From assembly GCF_017220215.1 (NCBI RefSeq), contig NZ_CP071129.1, positions 2,170,001-2,234,000 of the forward strand: a stretch of 64,000 bases of DNA, written 5' to 3'. Positions 19,348 through 30,005 of the stretch are shown piece after piece. The translations under genes and the position numbers were made by a program. The DNA comes from Caballeronia sp. M1242. Lineage in GTDB: Bacteria; Pseudomonadota; Gammaproteobacteria; Burkholderiales; Burkholderiaceae. The notes beneath the pieces are model-generated. The model saw only the letters and a program-made list of their open reading frames with translations, did not search any database and was not told the DNA's origin. How positions within the stretch are numbered: position 1 is the first letter of the stretch; each line of letters opens with the position of its first letter.

Positions 19348-20256
19348 GTGCAATTCAAATCAAAAATGTCCGCTCTTGCCATGACCGGCGACTCTCCACC
19401 GATCGTTCTGACTTTCGGGCTCTCGGACCCAACGGGCGGCTCCGGCCTGCAAGCCGATTTGCTCACGCTCGCCAGCATGGGCTGCCACAGCGCAACGGTT
19501 CTCACCGGCTACGCCGTGCGCGATTCCGCAACCTGCGATGAGGTCAACGGCCTCGACCCCGACGCGGTCGCCGCTCAGGCGCGCATGTTGCTAGAAGACA
19601 TGCCGATTGCCGCATTCAAGATCGGCGCGGCCACGCGGGCGGAAGTGGTCTCCGCGATCGCGGAAGTGGTGTCCGACTACGACGACGTTCCGCTGATCCT
19701 CGCGCCCGACTTCACGCTCGACGACGAACACGTACTGTCCGCCGACGAGCTGCGCGAATCGCTCGCCGACCTGCTCGTGCCGCAGACGACCATGCTGATC
19801 GCCGATCACGCGACGCTTTTGCAGCTTGCGCAGCCGGACAGCGACGCGGAAGCGCCGACGCTTGATTCCGCCATCTCGCACATTCTCGCGCAGGGCTGCG
19901 AGTACGTGCTGGCGATGGAAACGGGCACGCATCGGCATGTGAACACGCTGTACAGCGAGGAAGGACAGGTGCGGCAGGACCTGTGGGATCGCGGGCTGCA
20001 TCGCGTGATGGGCCTCACCGACACGCTCGGCGCCGCGGTTGCCGCGCTGCTCGCGAACGGTCAGGAGCCCGCCGAGGCCGCGCGCGAGGCGCAGGAGTAC
20101 GTGTTTCAGGCGGCGCGCGCCGCGTTTCGTCCGGGCATGGGCGCGTACTTGCCGGATCGCTTTTTCTGGGCGCGATCCAACGACGCGGACGACGAAACCG
20201 ACGCCGCGTCTTTGCCCGATGATTCGGCCGGATTGCCCGGAGAAGCCCGGCATTAG
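19348..20256 (+). CDS. thiD: ThiD-like kinase (hydroxymethylpyrimidine/phosphomethylpyrimidine kinase family), catalytic motif altered
   Basis: A ribokinase-fold protein of 302 residues. Family similarity is clear at the N-terminus (LSDPTGGSGLQADLLTLASMG, compare AGSDxxGGAGIQAD in ThiD) and in VLTGYAVRDS. However, the GTGC anion-hole and catalytic motif expected near residue 225 reads TDTLGAA, with no cysteine, so activity on hydroxymethylpyrimidine is doubtful. A long acidic tail follows residue 275. The first codon taken is GTG at 19348; ATG at 19366 or 19381 is also possible, and no ribosome-binding site decides. The name thiD describes the family only. Confidence 0.75.
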   Translation: MQFKSKMSALAMTGDSPPIVLTFGLSDPTGGSGLQADLLTLASMGCHSATVLTGYAVRDSATCDEVNGLDPDAVAAQARMLLEDMPIAAFKIGAATRAEVVSAIAEVVSDYDDVPLILAPDFTLDDEHVLSADELRESLADLLVPQTTMLIADHATLLQLAQPDSDAEAPTLDSAISHILAQGCEYVLAMETGTHRHVNTLYSEEGQVRQDLWDRGLHRVMGLTDTLGAAVAALLANGQEPAEAAREAQEYVFQAARAAFRPGMGAYLPDRFFWARSNDADDETDAASLPDDSAGLPGEARH

Positions 20257-20337
20257 ACGAAATCGGTGCCAACGATGCAGTGAACGAAGCGACACGAACG
20301 GAGTTCGGAGACCAACGAAGGGAGGCTTTGCGAGCGC

Positions 20338-21120
20338 ATGCCGTATCGACTGCCCCATCTGCACAAGCCCGGCCCGCAAGGCGCCATCCGCGTCGGCTGC
20401 GCGGGCTGGGCGCTTTCGAGCTCGGTCCAGTCGAGCTTTCCCGACGAAGGCACGCATCTCGAACGCTACGCGCGCGTGCTGACGTGCGTCGAAATCAACT
20501 CGAGCTTCTATAAGCCGCATCGCGAGCAGACTTACGAGAAGTGGGCGCAGAGCGTGCCCGACTCGTTCCGCTTTTCGGTGAAGCTGCCGAAGGCGATCAC
20601 GCACGACGCGCGTCTCGCCGACACGAACGCCCTCATCGACGAATTTCTGGCCGCCGCCGGCAAACTGGGCGACAAGCTCGGCTGCTGGCTCGCGCAACTG
20701 CCGCCGAGCCTCGCGTTCGAACACGATCTGGCCGATGCCTTCTTCAAGGCGCTGCGCGAGCGCACCAAGCTGCCGGTTGCCTGCGAGGCGCGCCATCCGA
20801 GCTGGTTCACCAAGGATGCGGCGGCGCTTCTCAAAGCGCATCACATCGCGTACGTGGACGCCGACCCGATTCCCGACGACTGCGAGATCAAGCATCGGGC
20901 GGACACGTCGCTCGTCTATGTGCGGCTGCACGGCTCGCCGGATCTCTACAAGTCTTCGTACGACTTCCCGTATCTCGACGATCTCGCGCGCACGCTGCAA
21001 GCCCGCGCGAAAAAGACGCCCGAGGTGTGGTGCATCTTCGACAACACGACGCTCGGCCACGCGCAGCCCAACGCGCTGCATGTGATGGAGCGTCTGCATC
21101 TTCATCATCGGAAGGCGTAG
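20338..21120 (+). CDS. DUF72 family protein
   Basis: A 260-residue TIM-barrel-like protein of the DUF72 family, of unknown function. Typical stretches are IRVGCAGWAL, VEINSSFYKPHREQTYEKW, FRFSVKLPKAITH and YVRLHGSPDLYKSSYD near the C-terminal side. A GGGAGG about 12 bases before the ATG could be its ribosome-binding site. It follows the ThiD-like gene by 81 bases and may share its transcript. Confidence 0.9.
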   Translation: MPYRLPHLHKPGPQGAIRVGCAGWALSSSVQSSFPDEGTHLERYARVLTCVEINSSFYKPHREQTYEKWAQSVPDSFRFSVKLPKAITHDARLADTNALIDEFLAAAGKLGDKLGCWLAQLPPSLAFEHDLADAFFKALRERTKLPVACEARHPSWFTKDAAALLKAHHIAYVDADPIPDDCEIKHRADTSLVYVRLHGSPDLYKSSYDFPYLDDLARTLQARAKKTPEVWCIFDNTTLGHAQPNALHVMERLHLHHRKA

Positions 21121-21163
21121 TGCCTTTCCGCTTCTGCTCATTGCTTCCGAAGGAGATTCGCTG

Positions 21164-21592
21164 ATGCACAAGCCGGCACGACGCTTCGCTCGCCTGATCC
21201 GAGCCACGATGCTCGCCACGATTGTCTCGGCGGCGCTGCCCGTCCATGCGCAGGACGCATCGCCGCCGCCGGCCACGCCTGCGGGCGACGGCACCTTCCT
21301 GCTGACCATCTTCCTCAAGCACGACGAGTCCAAGCCGCTGCCGAAGATCAACCAGCAATTGAAGGAACAGGGCTACTTCAAGACGTTTCCCCCGCCGGGC
21401 GTCGAAGTGGTGTCGTGGTACGTGATGATGGGCATCGGGCAAGTGGTGACCTTGCGCGTGCCGGCGGACAGGTTGCGGGAAGTGAATCGCGCGATCGAAA
21501 CGACCGCGTGGGGCGGATATCACACGGAGTTCTACCCGACCTACGACTACAAAGCCGCCGCGCAGAAGCTGCGCGACGAGATGAACAAATAG
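21164..21592 (+). CDS. conserved exported protein of unknown function
   Basis: A 142-residue protein with a clear Sec signal peptide (basic start, then MLATIVSAALPVHAQ, cleavage expected after AQ near residue 30). The mature part is small and alpha/beta (TFLLTIFLKHDES..., GVEVVSWYVMMGIGQVVTLRVP), resembling a dimeric ferredoxin-like fold, but I do not recognise a named family. It begins 43 bases after the DUF72 gene and is followed directly by a strong terminator. Confidence 0.8.
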   Translation: MHKPARRFARLIRATMLATIVSAALPVHAQDASPPPATPAGDGTFLLTIFLKHDESKPLPKINQQLKEQGYFKTFPPPGVEVVSWYVMMGIGQVVTLRVPADRLREVNRAIETTAWGGYHTEFYPTYDYKAAAQKLRDEMNK

Positions 21593-21606
21593 CTTGTCGA
21601 TGGGCG

Positions 21607-21638
21607 AAAAAAAACCTGCATCGCTGCAGGTTTTTTTT
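21607..21638. terminator. bidirectional rho-independent terminator
   Basis: A 14-bp inverted repeat, A-run plus CCTGCA at 21607-21620 and its complement with eight T at 21625-21638, loop TCGC. It serves the exported-protein gene on the plus strand and groEL on the minus strand, whose stop lies 58 bases away. Confidence 0.9.
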
Positions 21639-21696
21639 CTGGCATGGCGCGAGCCCCTTGCGAGACTCGCACCGATGTAATCGGGCCGAAGCCGTC

Positions 21697-23358
<1,662 letters not shown>

Positions 23359-23415
23359 TCAGTGTGCCGGCCCGCCGCCCTTTGAGGCGCGAAGCCCGGC
23401 GTACAGGAAGAATGC

Positions 23416-23709
23416 TTACTTGTTGACCAGAACGGCCATGATGTCTTCTTCGCGCATGACGAGCAGTTCCTGCCCGTCGACCTTGACGGTCTGGCCGGCG
23501 TATTTGCCGAAGAGCACGCGGTCGCCCACCTTCACGTCGAGGGCGTTTTGCGTGCCCTTGTCATCGCGCTTGCCCGGGCCGACGGCCAGGACTTCGCCTT
23601 GATCCGGCTTTTCTGCCGCTGCTTCCGGGATCACGATGCCCGATGCGGTCTTGGTTTCCTGGTCCAGACGTTTGACGATGACGCGATCGTGCAAAGGACG
23701 AAGGTTCAT
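23416..23709 (-). CDS. groS: 10 kDa co-chaperonin GroES
   Basis: The 96-residue lid of the GroEL chamber. [16 protein letters not shown] at the start, the mobile loop [14 protein letters not shown] and [20 protein letters not shown] at the end are classical. The start at 23709 (MNLRPLHD) is preferred over a GTG-type start two codons upstream. A groES-groEL operon controlled by HrcA through CIRCE is indicated by the sequence in front. Confidence 0.97.
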   Translation of the reverse strand: MNLRPLHDRVIVKRLDQETKTASGIVIPEAAAEKPDQGEVLAVGPGKRDDKGTQNALDVKVGDRVLFGKYAGQTVKVDGQELLVMREEDIMAVLVNK

Positions 23710-23787
23710 ACACACTCCTCTCTTGAATGAGACTGAAAACGCGGGAAAGCCCGTCTTTTGGGCGGAGCCCGCCGGACGGAAATCTTG

Positions 23788-23814
23788 TTAGCACTCTCGT
23801 GCAGTGAGTGCCAA
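23788..23814. promoter_or_regulatory. CIRCE operator (HrcA binding site)
   Basis: TTAGCACTC, nine bases, then GAGTGCCAA: the CIRCE inverted repeat with a single mismatch to TTAGCACTC-N9-GAGTGCTAA. It starts right at the -10 box of the groES promoter, where HrcA would block transcription, and lies about 80 bases before groES. Confidence 0.93.
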
Positions 23815-23842
23815 TTATATGGACCGGATTTGACAATTTCAA
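23814..23842 (-). promoter_or_regulatory. sigma-70 promoter of groES-groEL
   Basis: On the minus strand TTGAAA (23842-23837), 17 bases, then a perfect TATAAT (23819-23814), directly abutting CIRCE. No sigma-32 style promoter was evident. The region just upstream (23843-23858) is a run of GGGA units on the plus strand. Confidence 0.85.
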
Positions 23843-24159
23843 GGAGGGAGGGAGGGAGACGGCTTCGGACGTGTGCGCGCGGTCATGTTAATAAAGCGTC
23901 TAGACTGGATCAGTGACAGCTTCGCCGCCATCGCTGGCGGGCCGCGGCGCCTGCGAGCGGGCGCGTTCCGGTCCTCGAGACGAAATCTTTGGTCGCGGGC
24001 GCTCGTCTTTGCCTCTCGGCAACTGCGGTAGCATGGCAGCTTCGCCCTTCTCTTTTCGACGAACGCGTTCCCACAGTGCCGACTGCCGCTCTTCCCGCAA
24101 GCACAATCGCAAGCCAAGCCGACTCCGAAACCAACGCACGGCCGCCAGCGGGCGAACGC

Positions 24160-25341
24160 ATGCCGGTGCTTTTTCATATCGTCGACTTCAACGACGGCGG
24201 GATCGAATCGTCGCTCATCCAGTGGCTGCGGGTCTTCGACCGTGAGCGCTTCAGCGTCACGCTGTCCGTGATGCATTCCTCCCCGGCGTTCGAGAGCCGC
24301 TTTCGGGCGCTCGTGCCGCCGGATGTCGGCATCGAGATCCTCGCTGATAAGCAATGGCTCAATTACTTTCAGACGCGACGTTACGCGCGCAAGCTGAGCA
24401 AGCTCGGGCGCGTGGGGCGCGACGTCTTCAACACGCTCGCTGTGCGGCCCTTTGTGAAGCGACGCATTCAAGCACTGGCGCGCCGGCACGCGCTGATCGT
24501 CGATTTCGACATGTCGCTGCGCCGCCTGGCGGGCCAGTTCGGCACGGCGTGGCTCGGCGTCAACCACTTCAGCTTCGATGCGCGGCTGGGCGCCCGTCCG
24601 CGCAAGAAGCGCCGGCTCGCGGCGCAGTTCGCGCGTTACGACGGCGTGGCCGCGCTGAATCAGCACATGGCCGATGAAGCGCGCCGCATGTTCGGCGACG
24701 GGCTGCAGCGGCTGTTCGTGCTGCCGAATGCCATTGATATAGAACGTATTCGCCGCGACGCGCTGGCGACCGAAACGCCGCTGTGTGATGCGCCGTACAT
24801 CGTATCCGTCGCGCGGCTCGACGAAATCCAGAAGGACCATCGCACATTGCTGCGAGCTTACGCGCGGCTCGTGAGTGCCGGCGATATCGCGGAACATCTG
24901 GTGATCGTCGGCGATGGCGCGTTTCGCGGCGAACTCGAAGGGCTCGCAGAAGAGCTCGGTATCGCCGCGCGCGTGCACTTCGCCGGCTATCGCAACAACC
25001 CGCACGCGCTGGTCGCCGGCGCGCGCCTTCAGGTGCTGAGTTCGCGCTACGAGGGCATGCCGATGGTGCTGCTCGAGGCGCTCGCGCTGGGCACGCCCGT
25101 GATAGCGAGCGATTGCCCGACCGGCCCGCGCGAGATTCTCGGCGACGGCCGCTTCGGGATCTTGTTTCCGATCGGAGCGGACGACGAACTCGCCGATGCC
25201 ATGCGCCGCCTAATCACTGACGAAACGTTGATGCATCGCATGCGCGCGCGTGCGCTGGAACGCGCTGAAGAGTACGGCATTGCAGTCAGCAACGAGCGTT
25301 TTGCGCGATGCGTGTCGGAACTGACGAGTGCGAGGCGCTAG
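24160..25341 (+). CDS. GT4-family (group 1) glycosyltransferase
   Basis: A 393-residue GT-B glycosyltransferase. The N-terminal domain begins VLFHIVDFNDGGIESSLIQW; the C-terminal domain holds VARLDEIQKDHRTLLRAYARL, FAGYRNNP and the GT4 signature region SSRYEGMPMVLLEALALGTPVIASDC. The acceptor is unknown; the gene is not beside other sugar genes. The ATG at 24160 is chosen because similarity begins there; an in-frame TTG at 23989 would add 57 residues without family features. Its last 165 bases are duplicated in diverged form downstream (25467-25631). Between 23859 and 24159 I see nothing else. Confidence 0.85.
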   Translation: MPVLFHIVDFNDGGIESSLIQWLRVFDRERFSVTLSVMHSSPAFESRFRALVPPDVGIEILADKQWLNYFQTRRYARKLSKLGRVGRDVFNTLAVRPFVKRRIQALARRHALIVDFDMSLRRLAGQFGTAWLGVNHFSFDARLGARPRKKRRLAAQFARYDGVAALNQHMADEARRMFGDGLQRLFVLPNAIDIERIRRDALATETPLCDAPYIVSVARLDEIQKDHRTLLRAYARLVSAGDIAEHLVIVGDGAFRGELEGLAEELGIAARVHFAGYRNNPHALVAGARLQVLSSRYEGMPMVLLEALALGTPVIASDCPTGPREILGDGRFGILFPIGADDELADAMRRLITDETLMHRMRARALERAEEYGIAVSNERFARCVSELTSARR

Positions 25342-25760
25342 CGGCCGCTTGTTTTCTGTACGGCCGCATGGGCCGCGCTACTGGCACGCTCGCAATGCGG
25401 ACCCACGTCGACAGGCTTGCCGCACGCCTACGCGACTGGCCTTTGGCAAGAAAATTCGCAGTTCGAGCGGACGAGGAACTCGCGAGCGCCATGCGCCGCT
25501 TGCTTACCGACGATGCGTTGAGCAATCGCATGCGCCAAAGCGCGCTGGAACGCGCTGAGGAATACGGTATCGCGGCCAGCAACGAGCGTTTTGCGCAATG
25601 CGTCGCCAAACTGACGCGTGCGAGGCGCTAGCGACTGGCTGAGTCGCGTACAGCCGCCGGGGCCGCGCTACCGGCAAGCTCGCAGTGCGGGCCTCGCGTC
25701 GACAGGCTTGCCGCGCGGCCACGTGACCGGCGTCGGCCAACTGATCCCGAAGGGCGCCGC
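25177..25760. repeat. two-copy tandem duplication with a 290-bp period
   Basis: The segment from about 25177 to 25466 is repeated at 25467 to about 25760. The first copy holds the last 55 codons of the glycosyltransferase plus about 125 bases after its stop; the second repeats both parts in the same order, including the GAGGCGCTAG around the stop codon at exactly 290 bases distance. The copies have diverged by substitution, so the event is not recent. Confidence 0.85.
25467..25631 (+). pseudogene. duplicated 3' fragment of the GT4 glycosyltransferase gene
   Basis: The reading frame is still open and gives a diverged copy of the C-terminal helix region of the preceding enzyme (ADEELASAMRRLLTDDAL, then ERAEEYGIAASNERFAQC). 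No start codon with a ribosome-binding site or catalytic part is present, so it is a remnant of the tandem duplication. From its end to the next gene at 25996 I see only the rest of the repeat and unassigned sequence. Confidence 0.8.
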
Positions 25761-25995
25761 GCCGCTAATTCCAAGCCTTGCCGCGCCGGTTACGCCGACA
25801 ACGCGGTTCGCCGCACAAAGCGGCGACTAGCCATTAGTTATCACGAGAAGGCAGTTCCCTCCTCCGCCGCAGATTGCGCAACCGCGCCGCCATATCCCGC
25901 TGCGCGACGCGACCGCGCGCTTTAAAAAATGCGAACTGCCACTTGAAAACCCGCCGCTGACCATCCACCTAGATGGCAGCAGGATGGAGCCCCTT

Positions 25996-26418
25996 ATGCC
26001 CGTACAACCAAACGACCTCACCCGCTCAAAAGGCGGCGACACCGAAAAAATCACGATCAACCTCGGCCCCGTCGACCTCGGCCAGATCGATCTGCTCGTC
26101 GAAGAAGGCTTTTACTCGAACCGCACGGACCTGATCCGCACGGCTATCCGCAATCAACTCGCGGTGCACGCGTCCGTCGTTCGGGAAACGGCGACCCGGC
26201 GTGCGCTCGTGCTCGGGCTTCAATATTTCTCCAGACAGGACCTGGAAGCGGTGCGCGCGGCCAATGAACGGCTGAAGATTCAGGTGCTGGGCCTCGCGAG
26301 CATCGCCGCCGACGTTTCCCCCGAACTCGCGCTTGCCACCATCGAATCGATTCTGGTTCGAGGTGCCCTTCACGCATCGCCGGCCGTCAAGGCCGCGCTT
26401 GCAGACCGGATCCGCTGA
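25996..26418 (+). CDS. CopG/ribbon-helix-helix family regulator
   Basis: A 140-residue probable DNA-binding protein. KITINLGPVDLGQIDLLVEEG followed by FYSNRTDLIRTAIRNQL near residues 18-55 fits a ribbon-helix-helix fold, and the remaining helical half may be for oligomerisation. The start at 25996 is favoured over the ATG at 25984 because GGAG lies six bases before it. The gene precedes a PHB-depolymerase-like esterase by 39 bases on the same strand, suggesting a regulator-enzyme pair and probable autoregulation. Toxin-antitoxin function is unlikely, as no toxin-sized gene follows. Confidence 0.8.
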   Translation: MPVQPNDLTRSKGGDTEKITINLGPVDLGQIDLLVEEGFYSNRTDLIRTAIRNQLAVHASVVRETATRRALVLGLQYFSRQDLEAVRAANERLKIQVLGLASIAADVSPELALATIESILVRGALHASPAVKAALADRIR

Positions 26419-26457
26419 TTGCGGCTCGACCGCTCTGCATCCGAAACCGGACAAGAC

Positions 26458-27501
26458 ATGAAACTGAACGAAGGTTTTCTCGACTCGATGAAAGAGGCTT
26501 TTCAGCTCTTTCAGAACGGCAACAGCGATGCCGCCACCGACGTCGTCAAGCGCGCGATGCGCGGCGACCATGCCCACGCGGAGTCCTCCGCGCCCGCGTC
26601 CGGGCTCTCACGCTTCACCGAACGCCTCAAGACGCCCGCGCGCGCCGAACCGCAGCCCGAAGTGGAAGATCGCGGGCACTTCAGCACGCGCCGCTACGCG
26701 AATGCCGCCGGTCAGCGCGACTACAAGCTTTATGTGCCGAGCGGTTATCGCAACGAGCCATTGCCGCTCGTCGTGATGCTGCACGGCTGCACGCAGAACG
26801 CCGACGACTTCGCGGCCGGCACGCAAATGAACGCGCTCGCGGAACGGCAGCCGTGCATCGTCGCGTACCCGGTTCAGCCGCAAAGCGCGAATGCATCGAA
26901 ATGCTGGAACTGGTTCAAGCCGTCCGACCAGCAGCGCGACGCGGGCGAGCCGTCGCTGATAGCCGGCATCACGCGCGAAATCATGGCCACTCACAATGTG
27001 GATGCGAAGCGCGTCTACGTCGCGGGCTTGTCGGCGGGCGGTGCGATGGCGGCGATCATGGCGCAACGCTATCCCGACTTGTACGCGGCAGCGGGCGTTC
27101 ACTCGGGACTGCCCGCCGGACACGCGCACGATCTGCCGTCCGCGCTCGCCGTCATGCGCGGCGGCGAAGGCAAGGCGGCGGCGTCGGGGGCCGTTCGCTG
27201 TCCGCTGATCGTCTTTCACGGCGATGCAGACGCCACCGTGAATCACGTCAACGCGCGCCGAGTCGTCGAAGGCTTTGTTGCGAGCGGGCCGGAGCGCCGC
27301 ATGGCGGGCGTGGCGGGAACTCGCCAGCATTCGGTGCAGCAGTTCGTATCGCCCGATGGGCTGCCCGCCGAACTGTGGACGCTTCACGGCGCACCCCACG
27401 CGTGGTCCGGCGGCAGCGCGCGCGGCACTTACACCGACCCGAGCGGACCGGACGCCAGCGCCGAGATGCTGCGCTTCTTTTTCGCGCATCCGAAGAACTA
27501 G
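26458..27501 (+). CDS. PHB depolymerase family esterase
   Basis: A 347-residue alpha/beta hydrolase. After about 85 residues of helical leader comes the esterase domain: [28 protein letters not shown] with the oxyanion region, nucleophile elbow GLSAGG, acid residue region [15 protein letters not shown] and the histidine in [12 protein letters not shown]. No signal peptide is seen, so it acts inside the cell or is exported by another route. Family members cleave short polyhydroxyalkanoate or acetyl/feruloyl esters. The start at 26458 is preferred over an upstream TTG that follows directly on the regulator stop. Confidence 0.85.
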   Translation: MKLNEGFLDSMKEAFQLFQNGNSDAATDVVKRAMRGDHAHAESSAPASGLSRFTERLKTPARAEPQPEVEDRGHFSTRRYANAAGQRDYKLYVPSGYRNEPLPLVVMLHGCTQNADDFAAGTQMNALAERQPCIVAYPVQPQSANASKCWNWFKPSDQQRDAGEPSLIAGITREIMATHNVDAKRVYVAGLSAGGAMAAIMAQRYPDLYAAAGVHSGLPAGHAHDLPSALAVMRGGEGKAAASGAVRCPLIVFHGDADATVNHVNARRVVEGFVASGPERRMAGVAGTRQHSVQQFVSPDGLPAELWTLHGAPHAWSGGSARGTYTDPSGPDASAEMLRFFFAHPKN

Positions 27502-27844
27502 GCAGGTTTCATCGCGGCTCATGCTTCGCGAGACGCCGCACCCGCATGCGACACGGCAACTGCGCGAGCGAAGCGCGCGTTGGGCGGCCGTTACGCATGG
27601 CGCCTGTTCTCGTCGAGCCTGTGGCGGGGTTAGCGAGCGCCGCATTTGTCGGCCGGAGGCCGGCCCAGCACCGTGAAGCGTTCCCGAACCGCTTGCGGTG
27701 TAAGCACGGGAACCGGCATGCGGCCGAGAGGAGCTGAGCTCCCAGGCGAAACGTCATGCGTCGCTTGATTCGGCGCCGTCTGCTCACGGCATGATCGACG
27801 CACGGTACGTTGGCGGGTCGAACCTCCCGTGATACCAACGCACA

Positions 27845-27986
27845 TTGGTGCGTCAGGGCGAGGCGCTGCTTGCCTCGGGCGCGCGCGCCGTGCTAATGAA
27901 GCACGGGCATCTGGCATCCGCGGACAGTCCGACTAGCTGATCGAAACGACGGGCGCGCTGCGGTTTGCCGGCGCCCACGCCAATCG
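27845..27986 (+). pseudogene. frameshifted fragment of a thiD gene
   Basis: Reading from 27845 gives a stretch including GARAVLMKHGHLASADSP, very close to the substrate-binding region of canonical ThiD (E. coli has AVLMKGGHL then QSPDWL). A one-base deletion near 27934 then shifts the frame, and LIETTGALRFAGAHANR continues the match up to 27986. Both flanks of the gene are gone. The rest of the gap 27502-27998 shows no gene that I can support. Confidence 0.75.
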
Positions 27987-27998
27987 GGGCGGGCCGTG

Positions 27999-29633
27999 TC
28001 AGCGACAATCGCGCCGCTCATACAGCGACCATTCGCCCTCTTGCACGACCTGAACGACATCGCATTCATTGTTGACGAAAAAATTCTCCGGTACGGGCCC
28101 CGCCTTGTGCACGAAGAAATACCGATACTGCCGCCCGTTGTCTTTCGTCCAGTCGAAGCGCCGGGGATCGCCTTCGAGCGCCGGGGGTTGCAAAGGCAGC
28201 ATCCCCGGTTTGAAGCGCGCGATCTGCGGCACGAACGTCGCGAAGTTGAAATCGACGAACCCGTGTTTCTCCGCCTGATACCACAGCGCCTGATGCATGT
28301 AAGCGGCGATGCTCCCGTACGCGGGACTTTCCCGATCGAACACGAGGTTCAGCGCGCGTTGACCCGGCTCCGCTCGCGCGAGCAGCTTCTCGAGCGGCGC
28401 GTTCTCGGCGGCGAAGCGATGCAGGCGGACGGCTTGATCGGTGAGAAAAATCCAGCATCCCGCGATGATCGCGGCCTGCACGCCGACGCCTCGCCATGCG
28501 GTCCAGGGCGAACCCAACGCCGAACCCGACGCCGATGCGCGCGCATCGCTCGCCGGCCGTGGCGCGGGACAGAACATCAGCGCATAGGCCGGCAGCAGGA
28601 AAAGCGCGAACCGGTGATACAGATAGCCGGTCTTGAGCGCCGCGTCGGGCACGGCGAACCAGATGAAAGTCACGGCCAGCATCGGGACGATCACCGCGCG
28701 GTCCCGATTGATCTTGTCGCGCCAGAGCCAAGGCGCCGCGAACATCAAGGCGACGAGCGGCAGATACATGGCGGCGCTCTTGCTCATGCCCCAGACATAA
28801 ACGGGCAGCGAGAGCACGCGGTGCAAATTCCAGCCCCATTTAAATACGACGATGTCGGGCACCGTCTGCCCGAGCAGCGGATCGGTCGCGCGACTGCGCA
28901 GCACATAGGCAATGCACAGCAAGCCGAGCGGCACGAACGGCGCGAGCGCCTTCACGCCGCGCGCGAGCGGCCTTTGCTTGAAGAGCACGAAGCCGACGCC
29001 GACAGCGCACGCGAACAGAAACACGAGCCCGTGGCAGAAGAACAGCACCGCGCCCGCCAGCGCGATGGCGACACCCTTCTTCACCGACAACGCCGTTGCA
29101 TAACCGTACGTCAGCCAGATGAACAGAATGCCCAGCGGCGCCGCGACCAAAAACGTGTAGAAGCCCCATCCGAACGCGAAGCCGAAACATCCGGGCACGA
29201 AGAGCCAGTCGAGCCGTGCATCGCCATGCAAATGACGTCGAAAGCCCACGCACGATGCGACGAACCCCAGGTACGCGACCGTCATCAGGCACTTGAGCGC
29301 GGCCGCGACCGGCATGAGATACGTGAGCGGCAAAGCCAGCCCATAGCCGATGAGATATGGCGTCAGCAGATTGAGTTGCACGAGGCTTTGCCACGGCGAC
29401 GCATGTTCGAGCAGATCGCGCAGCAACATGACCTGCCCGGCGTGCTGGGGCAAGTCGGCGAGCGGCGGACGCGGCGCGATCCAGAACAAGGCTGCGCCAT
29501 ACAGCACGGTCGCGAAAAAAAGCACGCGCGGCAGCATCGCGGCTCGCGGACCGGCGCGCGAGACCGGCGCTGGCGCGGCCGCTGCATCGACGTTCGCGCT
29601 CGCCGGCGCGGAGCGATCGACCGGAAAGTTCAT
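27999..29633 (-). CDS. polytopic membrane protein of unknown function
   Basis: A 544-residue inner-membrane protein with about ten membrane segments followed by a soluble C-terminal domain of about 130 residues. An acidic segment after the first membrane helix (RPPLADLPQHAGQVMLLRDL) recalls the first periplasmic loop of GT-C glycosyltransferases, and the large C-terminal part would be outside, but no family signature is certain. The start at 29633 (MNFPVDRS) is chosen over a longer frame; no neighbour belongs to an operon with it. Confidence 0.65.
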   Translation of the reverse strand: MNFPVDRSAPASANVDAAAAPAPVSRAGPRAAMLPRVLFFATVLYGAALFWIAPRPPLADLPQHAGQVMLLRDLLEHASPWQSLVQLNLLTPYLIGYGLALPLTYLMPVAAALKCLMTVAYLGFVASCVGFRRHLHGDARLDWLFVPGCFGFAFGWGFYTFLVAAPLGILFIWLTYGYATALSVKKGVAIALAGAVLFFCHGLVFLFACAVGVGFVLFKQRPLARGVKALAPFVPLGLLCIAYVLRSRATDPLLGQTVPDIVVFKWGWNLHRVLSLPVYVWGMSKSAAMYLPLVALMFAAPWLWRDKINRDRAVIVPMLAVTFIWFAVPDAALKTGYLYHRFALFLLPAYALMFCPAPRPASDARASASGSALGSPWTAWRGVGVQAAIIAGCWIFLTDQAVRLHRFAAENAPLEKLLARAEPGQRALNLVFDRESPAYGSIAAYMHQALWYQAEKHGFVDFNFATFVPQIARFKPGMLPLQPPALEGDPRRFDWTKDNGRQYRYFFVHKAGPVPENFFVNNECDVVQVVQEGEWSLYERRDCR

Positions 29634-30005
29634 GGCGTTTCCTCGATGATGTGCCCTTCTTGGACGGAAGTCGTCGGCGTGTAGTGAGGCTGCGAACTTG
29701 TAGAGGAGGCGCGGACGCGCAGGGCCAGATTGACGAGCCGGCAAGGTTCGTCGCGCGGCGAGATGAGATCAAACGTCGTCATAGGCGATGTTCTCATGGC
29801 GAAAGCTGCGTTGACCGTAGAGCGCGTCGCTAAGCAGCCCGAAGGATTCATCCGACGTTAATGTGGGCGGACGACGCGGTACGCAGACGACGATACCACG
29901 CGATATGCAACAAAAAATATGCAGAAGCTCGTCTAGGCCGCGGGCCGATGCATCTCGCTACTTGCATGCGATGCAGCGTCAATCGCTCTGGCAAACCGAT
30001 TGAGC

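Noticed and set aside
23989..24159. N-terminal extension of the GT4 glycosyltransferase from a TTG codon
   Set aside because: The extension has no fold features or ribosome-binding site; family similarity begins at 24160.
25996..27501. Toxin-antitoxin module starting with the ribbon-helix-helix protein
   Set aside because: The partner is a 347-residue esterase with an intact catalytic set, not a toxin-sized protein.
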